A stretch of DNA of 10,695 nt from JADFOB01 sp964651325. GTDB lineage: Bacteria > Planctomycetota > Phycisphaerae > UBA1845. Location of the stretch: the NCBI GenBank assembly GCA_964651325.1, contig CAZYXP010000134.1, forward strand, positions 1-10,695, read 5' to 3'. Below are positions 1 through 5,853 of this stretch, one piece after another. How positions within the stretch are numbered: position 1 is the stretch's first letter; the number at the start of each line of letters is the position of its first letter. Below the pieces are notes generated by a model. It searched no databases. It was not told where the DNA came from and saw only the letters and a program-made list of their open reading frames with translations. A program made the position numbers and the translations under genes.

Positions 1-1110
1 ACGGACACGTGTGACCACACTGCCAGCGACGCCCTTTGTGATAACGGTTTGTTCTGCGATGGCAACGAAACCTGCGATTCGCTGCTCGATTGCCAAATCG
101 GCGCGCCTATCAACTGCGATGACGGCGTCGGCTGCACGGTTGACCTTTGCGACGAGATTGCGGACGCCTGCGCCCATACTCCGGTCGATATTCTTTGCGA
201 TGACGGCCTGTTTTGTGACGGCATTGAAACCTGCGATGCCGTGCTCGATTGCCAGGGCGGCACGCCAATCAACTGTGACGATGTAGTTGGCTGCACGGTC
301 GACCTATGCGACGAAGTCGCCGACACCTGCACGCATACGCCCGTCGATACGCTCTGTGATGACGGGCTATTCTGCGATGGTGTTGAAATCTGTCATCAGA
401 CGCTGGATTGCCAGTTCGGCGCGCCGATTGATTGTGATGACGGACTCCCGTGTACGATCGACACCTGTAACGAATTCACCGACGCGTGCGACAACGTGAG
501 CAGCGATGCGCTTTGCGACGATGGCCTGTTCTGCAGCGGCGTTGAGACGTGCGTGGGCGGCGTGTGCCAGGCAGGGGCACCGATCGATTGCGATGATGGT
601 TTGCCTTGCACGGTCGATGCTTGTGACGATGTTTTGAATGCCTGCGTCCACGTGTCAGACGATCTCTTGTGCGATGATGGCCTATTCTGCAACGGTGCGG
701 AAACGTGTCTTGGCGGCGTTTGTCAGATCGGGCTCGATCCCTGCCCGTTCCAGCCCTGCGACGAACTCGCAGACGCCTGCGTTTTGCTCTTGGGGCAGGG
801 GCTGATTCTCTCGCGAGATCCGGATTTCTCGACCGATGACCGCGTCTTCCTTCCAACCGACACGATGTATGTACTCATCTGGAGCGACCAGGTTGATCAC
901 ACCTCCGTCGGGTCGGTGTCTTGGGTGATGACCTCGGGGGGCAGCAATGCCTCGCAACCGCTGATCAATCTGGGCAACGGGAGCTATATGTCCGTTTTTG
1001 ACCTGGCCGCCTTACCGGCCGGTGCTGCGTCTTGGAGATGGAGTGCCAGAATCGAAGACGCGAGCGGATCGAGATTCCGGCCGAGTGCAAGCGTTGATGT
1101 GCTGCCCTGA
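1..1110 (+). CDS. Cys-rich tandem-repeat extracellular protein, 3' part (5' end outside window)
   Basis: The reading frame is open from base 1 to the TGA at 1108-1110 (369 residues seen), so the gene starts upstream. An internal TTG at 49 has no ribosome binding site and lies inside a repeat, so it is not the start. Residues 12-265 are four full repeats and one partial repeat of about 53 residues, each full unit with 7-8 cysteines and many Asp, built on LCDDGLFCDGxETC, then INCDDGVGCTVDLCDE. The last 100 or so residues lack Cys and alternate hydrophobic and polar residues (e.g. VLIWSDQVDHTSVGSVSWVM), suggesting a beta-sandwich domain. Even Cys numbers and acidic loops suggest a disulfide-stabilised, perhaps calcium-binding, exported protein; that is inference. 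Similar Cys-rich repeats occur in planctomycete and myxobacterial surface proteins. No dockerin, sorting signal or membrane anchor is seen at the C terminus. Specific function unknown. Confidence 0.85.
   Translation, partial: TDTCDHTASDALCDNGLFCDGNETCDSLLDCQIGAPINCDDGVGCTVDLCDEIADACAHTPVDILCDDGLFCDGIETCDAVLDCQGGTPINCDDVVGCTVDLCDEVADTCTHTPVDTLCDDGLFCDGVEICHQTLDCQFGAPIDCDDGLPCTIDTCNEFTDACDNVSSDALCDDGLFCSGVETCVGGVCQAGAPIDCDDGLPCTVDACDDVLNACVHVSDDLLCDDGLFCNGAETCLGGVCQIGLDPCPFQPCDELADACVLLLGQGLILSRDPDFSTDDRVFLPTDTMYVLIWSDQVDHTSVGSVSWVMTSGGSNASQPLINLGNGSYMSVFDLAALPAGAASWRWSARIEDASGSRFRPSASVDVLP
34..795 (+). repeat. In-frame tandem coding repeat, 159-nt unit
   Basis: Units start at 34, 193, 352, 511 and 667. 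The first three are exactly 159 nt (53 codons), the fourth is 156 nt, and the fifth is partial and runs into the C-terminal domain. Units 1 and 2 agree at about 42 of 53 residues. Cysteines in unit 1 fall at unit positions 2, 8, 14, 20, 28, 34, 39 and 46. Units 4 and 5 replace the segment between the third and fourth Cys with a shorter VGGVCQ/LGGVCQ form, so the array has two subtypes. The array probably extends upstream of the window. Confidence 0.9.
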
Positions 1111-1509
1111 CCAGGCGTGTCCGAGCCATCCACAAGGGCAAGCCACATCGAGCGGATGATTGGATTCGCTGACGGCGCTCTATCCACGCTGGGGCAATGC
1201 AATCGGCTGGTGGGTAAGCATCGGGCTGCAGATAGCCCGAACGTCGTGGCGCCTCGACGAACGGACCCCATCGGGAACAGGAGCTCCCGCCGATAATGAT
1301 CCCGATTGTGGCGCGCACCCACTTGAAGCCGCCAGATCCGGATCGCGAGACTCCCGCGTCGCGAAGGAGCAGATCAACCGACAAGGGCCTAGCGACGCAT
1401 CCGCCGCGACAAACTGCACACACTGCGAGAAAAGGCGCGCGACGCCACCACAATCCACTGGCGACAAAGTACGTCAACGCTACAGCTGAGAACCCAAGCT
1501 CTGGTTCCG
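1111..1509. other. Gap without a convincing gene
   Basis: This gap lies between two convergent genes. Open frames exist on both strands (for example 1160-1489 on + and 965-1534 on -), but they overlap each other, lack a clear ribosome binding site and give low-complexity, Arg/Pro/Ser-rich translations typical of shadow frames in GC-rich DNA. The only structure noted is a weak dyad GAACC-8 nt-GGTTC near 1493-1510, next to the stop of the minus-strand gene. It has no T-tract on either side, so it is not called a terminator. Confidence 0.5.
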
Positions 1510-1794
1510 TTAGAAATTCACCGCCACATCGCAATCAGCGGCAAGCATGCGCGCTTTCGACATGGGGATAAACGGGTCGTTGCAAATCTTGGTCACGAAC
1601 AACGCCTCGGTCCCCTTGATCTCAAGCAGGGGGGATCGCCCCGGCTTGACGCCGTCTTCGGGGATGCGAAGCAGATGTCCGCTCCAATTGCAAATGTAGC
1701 AACCGGGGTGGTCGATGGACTCAAACGGAACTTGAGTGCCAAACCCTGTGTTGCTTGCGTACTCGATTTCCCTGGAATTTACTTGCGTGGTCAT
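1510..1794 (-). CDS. Small conserved-looking protein, function unknown
   Basis: A 94-residue protein with an ATG at 1792-1794 and stop TAA at 1510-1512. A near-perfect Shine-Dalgarno, AAGGAGGT, lies 6 nt before the ATG and makes both gene and start convincing. The sequence has no signal peptide or membrane segment, so it is probably cytoplasmic. It has a central CYICNWSGHLLRIPEDG stretch (residues about 32-48) followed by an EALFVTKICNDPFIP stretch. Four Cys (two in CYIC, then one in KIC and one in ADC) could bind a metal or form a redox pair, but the CxxC spacing is the only support. The pattern resembles small uncharacterised planctomycete proteins, from memory only. The gene stands alone, convergent with the upstream Cys-rich gene, and has a long untranslated or intergenic region in front. 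Confidence 0.8.
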   Translation of the reverse strand: MTTQVNSREIEYASNTGFGTQVPFESIDHPGCYICNWSGHLLRIPEDGVKPGRSPLLEIKGTEALFVTKICNDPFIPMSKARMLAADCDVAVNF

Positions 1795-1800
1795 AATTGG

Positions 1801-1808
1801 ACCTCCTT
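1801..1808 (-). promoter_or_regulatory. Strong ribosome binding site
   Basis: Reads AAGGAGGT on the minus strand, 6 nt before the ATG at 1794. This is the strongest Shine-Dalgarno in the window and suggests the small protein at 1510-1794 is well translated. Confidence 0.85.
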
Positions 1809-1819
1809 GCCGGAATCGC

Positions 1820-1831
1820 CAGACGTGTCTG
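1820..1831. promoter_or_regulatory. Perfect palindrome in the leader of the small protein gene
   Basis: CAGACGTGTCTG is a perfect 12-nt palindrome (5+2+5), 25 nt upstream of the ATG at 1794. It could be a repressor site or a small leader hairpin. A 12-mer palindrome can occur by chance in 10 kb, so confidence is low. Confidence 0.3.
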
Positions 1832-1890
1832 AAGGAAACGCGAATGAAATGAAAGGGGTCAACATTGGACTCTCACCCTTTAGCCACTCA

Positions 1891-1918
1891 TGTCTACAAC
1901 ATGGTGGGCGATAGTCAA
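1891..1918 (-). promoter_or_regulatory. Possible promoter for the small protein gene
   Basis: On the minus strand TTGACT (1918-1913) is followed after 16 nt by TAGACA (1896-1891). The -35 matches 5/6 and the -10 only 3/6. It faces the gene at 1510-1794 and would leave a leader of roughly 90 nt that carries the palindrome at 1820-1831. Tentative. Confidence 0.25.
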
Positions 1919-1948
1919 GGGAAATCCAATGAAAATTCGGCTTTTTTT

Positions 1949-1987
1949 CGGACGCGTGCCCATCTGCGTCCGGCACCGTGCCGGTGC
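1949..1987. repeat. Two directly abutting hairpins
   Basis: CGGACGC (1949-1955) pairs with GCGTCCG (1966-1972) around a 10-nt loop. Immediately next to it GCACCG (1973-1978) pairs with CGGTGC (1982-1987) around TGC. A run of seven T lies just before the first stem on the plus strand, which is the wrong side for a terminator in either direction. The role is unknown; it could be part of a structured RNA or a protein-binding site. Confidence 0.4.
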
Positions 1988-2282
1988 GGGCGGTGGGCGA
2001 CTCGATGCCGTCGTCGTGCGCCTACGGACTGGGGACTATTGCGCCGTACGGGGTTCGTTCTGATGGCTTGTCATCACCGTCCGTGGAATGGCCGCCCTTG
2101 GCTAAATGTTGGGTGGGCGTCGTCGCGCTGCGAGCCGGCCGCTATCGGCCTGAGGGTTGCCTAGGCTTGACGGGAGGCCGTCGTGTCTCAGGTGATTCGC
2201 AGCGGGTCCGGGCTCGGCTGGAATCGGTCGAGAATCCCCAGATTCTTGTACGATTATGGACGTCGTGGTGGTTGTGGCGCTC

Positions 2283-2311
2283 TGGACAAGGGGCGGTGCG
2301 ATGCCTATAAT
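2283..2311 (+). promoter_or_regulatory. Strong sigma70-type promoter
   Basis: TGGACA (2283-2288, 5/6 to the -35 consensus) and TATAAT (2306-2311, 6/6) are separated by exactly 17 nt. Transcription would start near 2318 toward the right. The next confident gene begins only at 2672, so the transcript would have a leader of about 350 nt or be an independent RNA. Confidence 0.55.
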
Positions 2312-2543
2312 CGGCGTCTGATGCCGGGATATTCGGGCGGATTTGCTCGGTCTTGGCTGTGTAATTGGGGCGAGAAATGCGGCCCACCGGGGGTTGCAAT
2401 TGGGTTGTTGAGTGCCATATCGGGGTGGATTCCGCCGGGGGTGGCGTTGAATATTGCTCAAACGAACGCATAGTGCTGTGCTTGGAGCCCGTTTCTCCCC
2501 TCGAGAGTAGGCCTGTTTCCGGTCCCTCGTTGCTGTCCTCGGT

Positions 2544-2565
2544 CTTTCTTTCTCTCAAAAGAAAG
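2544..2565 (+). repeat. A/T-rich perfect hairpin upstream of the dockerin gene
   Basis: CTTTCTTT (2544-2551) pairs perfectly with AAAGAAAG (2558-2565) around CTCTCA. The loop overlaps an alternative stem, CTCAA (2554-2558) with TTGAG (2567-2571), and the two cannot form together. No T-tract follows, so it is not an ordinary terminator. Confidence 0.4.
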
Positions 2566-2566
2566 G

Positions 2567-2595
2567 TTGAGTAACGCGGCAGGATTCGCTAGACT
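2567..2595 (+). promoter_or_regulatory. Possible promoter of the cohesin/dockerin gene
   Basis: TTGAGT (2567-2572) and TAGACT (2590-2595) are 17 nt apart, each matching the sigma70 consensus at 4/6. It would give a leader of about 70 nt before the ATG at 2672, a more usual distance than the stronger promoter at 2283-2311. Confidence 0.35.
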
Positions 2596-2671
2596 GGGGA
2601 GCCTGGATACGTGGGGAAGCAACGAGTTGACGAATATTCTTGAATAATGGCGAAATAAGGGGACTAGGACA

Positions 2672-3892
2672 ATGAAGCGTACCGCTACGCAAGTTTTGAT
2701 TCTAAGCATGATTGTTGGGCTTTCGGCCCAGGCGGCAATGGCCGTGCCTGTGGTGTTCACCATGAACGTCGTAGAGATCAACGGTTCGACTGTCGGGCTT
2801 CCTTCGACCAACGTGACGGTCAACCCGGGCGACGACCTGGTGATTGAAGCGTTTATTGAGGGCTGGGCGCCGAATACGCTCGGAACGTACCAATTCGCCT
2901 TGGACACGCCGAGCTTGGCCAGCGGAGGTGGAAGCCCGCTTGCGCTCACTGAAATCCCCTGCGCAAGCGATGGTGATTGTCCCGCGAGTGGTTCGTGTGA
3001 CCTTGGAACCGGCGTTTGTGAATGCCTCGAATCCGTTTTCGTTGACACCAGCCTCGCTCGCGGCGATTTCGTGTTCTTTAACCGGGCGGTTATTGCGGTC
3101 GCCAATTGCTTCACGGAGGAGATTGCGGCCGGGGCGGTTGTGATCGGGTCCGGGCAGCCCGACGATGGCGCCGTCCATTATGCCGGTACGGTTCTCTTGA
3201 CCGTGCCGGACGATGCTTGCGACGTGTATACGCTAGCATTCGCCACGGGTGCCCTGTCGACGTTTGCCTTCGATGCCGCAGGTCCCCTTTCCAGCGTTGC
3301 GACCGCGGAGATCACGATGTCGGTTAACGCGGCTTGCCCCACCGGATGCGAGGTAATCGGGTCGTCGTTCCCGCCGGATTGTGAGGTCGACGCGCGTCAG
3401 CCCCATCCGCTCAACGACGCCAACACGCCGCTTGGGTTCGATTCGTTTGAGGTCACGTTTGTGGACCAATGCGATCCGACTTCGTTGGGGATCAGCGATT
3501 TCGCAACCGAAGAAGTGCCATTCAGCATTTTCCCGCCCCCGCCCCAGGTTGTCGGCGTTACGGCGCTCAATGCTGACACGGTTCGGGTTGACCTGAACCG
3601 GCCGATCACCGCGGGCAAGTGGACCTGCATCAAACTGGCCTCGGATCCGACGCAAAAAACCTGCGTGGGTTACTTGCCTGCCGATGTCAACGGCGACCTG
3701 ACCGCCACCCCGGCGGACATCTTGGCTGTGATCGACTCGCTCAACGGCGTTGTGCCGCGCCCCGTTTTTGCGACGGATGCGGATCGCAGTGGCGTTGCCG
3801 GCCCTGAGGACATTCTCCGGGTTATCGACATGCTCAATGGTGCCGCGGCCCTGGACGTTTGGATTGACGCTCAGTTGCAGGCCTGCCCGTAG
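2672..3892 (+). CDS. Exported cohesin-like protein with C-terminal dockerin type I domain
   Basis: A 406-residue protein. The ATG at 2672 has AAGGGGA 8 nt upstream. Residues 1-24 are a Sec signal peptide (KR, hydrophobic core, AMA cleavage site before VP). Residues from about 25 to 215 look like a cohesin-type beta-sandwich (VNPGDDLVIEAFIEGW, then LGTYQFALD), interrupted by a small Cys-rich insert near CASDGDCPASGSCD. Residues 338-390 form two dockerin calcium loops: D338, N340, D342, T344, D349 and then D369, D371, S373, V375, D380, each followed by an ILxVIDxLNG-like helix. Dockerins bind cohesins in cellulosomes; in planctomycetes such modules are common at the ends of many exported proteins and need not mean cellulose breakdown. 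No catalytic domain is visible, so a structural or adhesive surface role is inferred. It is a single-gene unit closed by the terminator at 3965-4001. Confidence 0.85.
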   Translation: MKRTATQVLILSMIVGLSAQAAMAVPVVFTMNVVEINGSTVGLPSTNVTVNPGDDLVIEAFIEGWAPNTLGTYQFALDTPSLASGGGSPLALTEIPCASDGDCPASGSCDLGTGVCECLESVFVDTSLARGDFVFFNRAVIAVANCFTEEIAAGAVVIGSGQPDDGAVHYAGTVLLTVPDDACDVYTLAFATGALSTFAFDAAGPLSSVATAEITMSVNAACPTGCEVIGSSFPPDCEVDARQPHPLNDANTPLGFDSFEVTFVDQCDPTSLGISDFATEEVPFSIFPPPPQVVGVTALNADTVRVDLNRPITAGKWTCIKLASDPTQKTCVGYLPADVNGDLTATPADILAVIDSLNGVVPRPVFATDADRSGVAGPEDILRVIDMLNGAAALDVWIDAQLQACP

Positions 3893-3964
3893 GCTTCGTA
3901 GGCTCTCGCTCGATTGATTTGGCCATGGCTTGCCGGATCGAGTTTGAGTTGCTGAAAAAACAAG

Positions 3965-4001
3965 TGGCGTAGTTGCGATTCCACGCGGCTACGCCATTTT
4001 T
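3965..4001 (+). terminator. Intrinsic terminator after the dockerin gene
   Basis: TGGCGTAG (3965-3972) pairs with CTACGCCA (3989-3996). The inner TTGCG/CGCGG pairing (two G-T wobbles) extends it to 13 pairs around ATTCCA, followed by TTTTT (3997-4001). A run of six A at 3955-3960 lies on the other side, so it could also stop transcription from the right. It is the clearest terminator in the window. Confidence 0.85.
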
Positions 4002-4089
4002 CTTATGCGCAGGTCGAAATTCGTAGCGCGATACGGCTTGGTCGCTCACGGATTCCGCATCGGGCGCGTGCGTTCCAAACGGAATCTGA

Positions 4090-4118
4090 TTGACGGATTT
4101 GGGGGAGCGGTTTACGAT
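4090..4118 (+). promoter_or_regulatory. Probable promoter of the ferritin-msrP unit
   Basis: TTGACG (4090-4095, 5/6) and TACGAT (4113-4118, 4/6) are 17 nt apart, about 75 nt before the ferritin ATG. A GATAAT hexamer at about 4146 lies in the leader, but there is no repeated Fur-box pattern, so iron control cannot be claimed from sequence. Confidence 0.45.
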
Positions 4119-4195
4119 CCGAATCGTGTTGAGGCATGTCCGGTTGATAATCAGCGCTGCTTGAAAGCAAGCGCGTTGCGAAAGGATACGCGATT

Positions 4196-4693
4196 ATGAT
4201 GATCTCAGAGGCGATGAACGCCAAGCTAAACGAGCAGGTCGCCGTCGAATTCGACGCGGCGCAGCAATACCTCGCGATGGCCTGCTCGTTCGATACGATG
4301 GGCTACAGAATTCTCGCAAAGCGCTTCTTCGAGCAATACGAAGAGGAGCGGACGCACGCGATGAAAATCATCAATTACATGCACAGCGTTGGTGGATGCG
4401 TGACGCTTCGGGCCGTTGGCGTACCCCAATCCGAGTTCAAGTCGGTTGAGTCGGTCATCAAGTTGGCCCTTGACGGAGAAGAGCGGATCACGGCCTTGAT
4501 CAACGATCTGGTTACGCTGGCGGTGTCCGAGAACGACCATGCTACGCAAAGCATGCTTTCGTGGTTCGTCGATGAGCAGGTCGAAGAGGTCTCGAGCATG
4601 AGAGATTTGCTTCAGCTTGTGAAACTGGCCAACGGCAACATTTTGCAGGTGGAAAACCGCGTGCGTCACGACATGATGGCCGGGCAGGCGTAG
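4196..4693 (+). CDS. ftnA: Non-haem bacterial ferritin
   Basis: A 165-residue cytoplasmic iron-storage protein. Ferritins of this family oxidise Fe(II) at a di-iron centre and store the mineral in a 24-subunit shell. The whole four-helix pattern is present and aligns with E. coli FtnA shifted by one residue. Ferroxidase ligands are all visible: E18 (in VAVEF), E51 and H54 (in EEERTH), E95 (in GEERI), Q128 and E131 (in DEQVEE). Length is normal for the family. AAAGGA lies 9 nt before the ATG at 4196; a second ATG follows directly at 4199 and could also serve. No haem-binding Met in the bacterioferritin position is evident, and the overall match is to FtnA rather than Bfr or Dps. Its TAG stop is 15 nt before msrP on the same strand, so the two are probably co-transcribed. 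Confidence 0.93.
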   Translation: MMISEAMNAKLNEQVAVEFDAAQQYLAMACSFDTMGYRILAKRFFEQYEEERTHAMKIINYMHSVGGCVTLRAVGVPQSEFKSVESVIKLALDGEERITALINDLVTLAVSENDHATQSMLSWFVDEQVEEVSSMRDLLQLVKLANGNILQVENRVRHDMMAGQA

Positions 4694-4708
4694 AAAGCCA
4701 AGTCCACC

Positions 4709-5710
4709 ATGGCGGGTCGATTACACAATATGTTTGAGGATGTGAGCCGCCTGGAAGCGACGCCTGAGGCCGTGTTTTTTGATCGACGAAGGGTCTTGAA
4801 GGGGCTTGGGTTCATCGGGCTCGGTGGCGCGAGCTTGCTGGGGGTTGGCGCCGCAGCGCGTACGCTTCATGCGGCGGATGTTGATCCGCTGCTTGCCGCT
4901 TCTTTGCGGCCGACAGATCATTTCGGGCAGTTTCCATGCGAACGCAGCGGCAAGTTCACGCTTGATCGTGCAATCACGCGCGAGACCGAGGCCGCTCAGT
5001 ACAACAACTTCTACGAATTTGGGATCGACAAGTCTGTGTGCTGGCGCGAGGCACAGAAGCTTTCGACGAAGCCATGGACGCTCGAGGTGGCGGGCCTTGT
5101 CGAGCGGCCGAAGACGTTAGACGTCGCGGAACTGATGCGCCGGATGCCGTGCGAGGAACGCTTGTACCGATTCCGCTGTGTCGAGCGGTGGGCGATGGCC
5201 GTGCCGTGGTCGGGCTTTCCCCTTAAATCGTTGATGGCTTTGGTTCGCCCGTTGTCCAGCGCCAAGTTCGTTCGATTTGTCAGCTTCCTGAGGCCCGATG
5301 AGGCCGTCGGGCAAAAACCGGGTAGCCCTTGGAAGTGGCCCTATTACGAGGGGCTGACGATCAAGGAGGCGGCGTGTGAGCTGGCGTTTGTCGCTACGGG
5401 GCTTTATGGCCATGCGCTGCCCAAGCAGCACGGCGCGCCATTGCGTATGGTGATTCCCTGGAAATATGGATACAAAGGGGCGAAGTCGATCGTGAAGATC
5501 GAATTCGTCAAGGACCGCCCGCGCACGTTTTGGAATGACGCCAATCCGCGGGAATACGGCTTCTATTCAAATGTCAATCCCGGCAAGCCGCACCCGCGAT
5601 GGTCTCAGGAATTCGAGACCATGATCGGCACCGGAGAGCGACGCAAGACGCAGATGTACAACGGATACGGGGCGTTGGTGGGTGGTCTTTACAAGGGGGA
5701 TGAGGACTAA
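4709..5710 (+). CDS. msrP: Protein-methionine-sulfoxide reductase catalytic subunit MsrP (YedY), Tat-exported molybdoenzyme
   Basis: A 333-residue protein of the sulfite oxidase fold that reduces methionine sulfoxide in periplasmic proteins. A twin-arginine signal (DRRRVLKGLGF, residues 25-35, then a Gly/Ala-rich core) implies export folded with molybdopterin. C157 in RFRCVERW is the expected molybdenum ligand. Family hallmarks seen in order: YNNFYEFG (98-105), PWTLEVAG, EERLYRFRCVE, VPWSGFPL, LYGHALPKQHGAPLRMVIPWKYGYKGAKSI (split in two conserved blocks), EYGFYSNVNP and HPRWSQ. Length matches E. coli MsrP. The ATG at 4709 is the first in frame after the ferritin stop; its ribosome binding site is weak, and an ATG at residue 8 is an alternative. 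No gene for the haem membrane partner MsrQ follows, so the electron donor must be encoded elsewhere or differ. Confidence 0.93.
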   Translation: MAGRLHNMFEDVSRLEATPEAVFFDRRRVLKGLGFIGLGGASLLGVGAAARTLHAADVDPLLAASLRPTDHFGQFPCERSGKFTLDRAITRETEAAQYNNFYEFGIDKSVCWREAQKLSTKPWTLEVAGLVERPKTLDVAELMRRMPCEERLYRFRCVERWAMAVPWSGFPLKSLMALVRPLSSAKFVRFVSFLRPDEAVGQKPGSPWKWPYYEGLTIKEAACELAFVATGLYGHALPKQHGAPLRMVIPWKYGYKGAKSIVKIEFVKDRPRTFWNDANPREYGFYSNVNPGKPHPRWSQEFETMIGTGERRKTQMYNGYGALVGGLYKGDED

Positions 5711-5743
5711 GGTGGCGTTGTTGCGACTTGATGGTTTATCCCG

Positions 5744-5807
5744 TGTAGCACAGCGGCCCTCAGCTGTGTGTCCGGGCAACCGCCCAGCCGAGGGCGGCTA
5801 GGCTACA
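5744..5807. repeat. Extragenic inverted-repeat element, family A, copy 1
   Basis: Two 25-nt arms in inverted orientation: left 5744-5768 (begins TGTAGCACAGCG) and right 5783-5807 (ends GGCGGCTAGGCTACA), with 14 nt between. Reverse-complementing the right arm matches the left at about 19 of 25 positions. Each arm is itself partly palindromic around its CCCTC core. The element follows the msrP stop and may act as a transcription or mRNA-decay barrier. The same arms recur at 9054-9163. Confidence 0.75.
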
Positions 5808-5829
5808 GATAGTGCCACGACGATTGACG

Positions 5830-5848
5830 GCTCGAATCGAGCAAGGAG
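5830..5848 (+). promoter_or_regulatory. Palindrome abutting the ribosome binding site of ltaE
   Basis: GCTCGAATCGAGC (5830-5842) is a perfect 13-nt palindrome that can fold as a 5-bp, 3-nt-loop hairpin. The Shine-Dalgarno AAGGAG (5843-5848) starts at the very next base and lies 5 nt before the ATG at 5854. This ribosome binding site decides the start of the aldolase gene. The hairpin does not hide it but could influence access. Confidence 0.55.
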
Positions 5849-5853
5849 CGGTT

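Larger units (their letters stand above)
1795..2671. other. Long stretch without a convincing gene
   Basis: About 880 nt between divergent genes. The minus-strand frame at 2142-2558 and the plus-strand frame at 2183-2473 overlap each other and have low-complexity, Arg/Pro/Ser- or Gly/Arg-rich translations. The plus frame does have GGGAGG 5 nt before a GTG at 2183, but its translation does not look like a folded protein. The stretch holds adjacent hairpins at 1949-1987, a strong sigma70-like promoter at 2283-2311, an A/T-rich hairpin at 2544-2565 and a second possible promoter at 2567-2595. It may encode an untranslated RNA or be a long regulatory leader for the gene at 2672. Confidence 0.5.

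Noticed and set aside
34..795. Reading the tandem repeat array as a CRISPR array
   Set aside because: The repeats are 159-nt, in-frame coding units with no spacers.
965..1534. Long minus-strand frame (189 residues) with a hydrophobic stretch followed by WWRR
   Set aside because: It overlaps the end of the Cys-rich gene and other frames, has no ribosome binding site, and the hydrophobic stretch is near the N terminus, not in a C-terminal sorting signal. Judged a shadow frame.
2183..2473. Plus-strand GTG frame of 96 residues with GGGAGG 5 nt upstream
   Set aside because: The possible ribosome binding site is attractive, but the translation is Gly/Arg/Trp-rich without a plausible fold, and the promoter at 2283-2311 lies inside it. 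Kept only as a remark in the gap entry.
2142..2558. Minus-strand frame of 138 residues in the long gap
   Set aside because: Low-complexity Arg/Pro/Thr-rich translation, no ribosome binding site, and it overlaps a plus-strand frame and the strong plus-strand promoter.
4140..4160. Possible Fur box around GATAATC before the ferritin gene
   Set aside because: Only one GATAAT hexamer is present; no second or third hexamer in the needed array was found, so iron control is not claimed.
5744..5807. Reading the family A inverted repeat as a plain rho-independent terminator of msrP
   Set aside because: No T-tract follows, and the same arms recur at 9054-9163 with a different spacer, which fits a dispersed repeat better.
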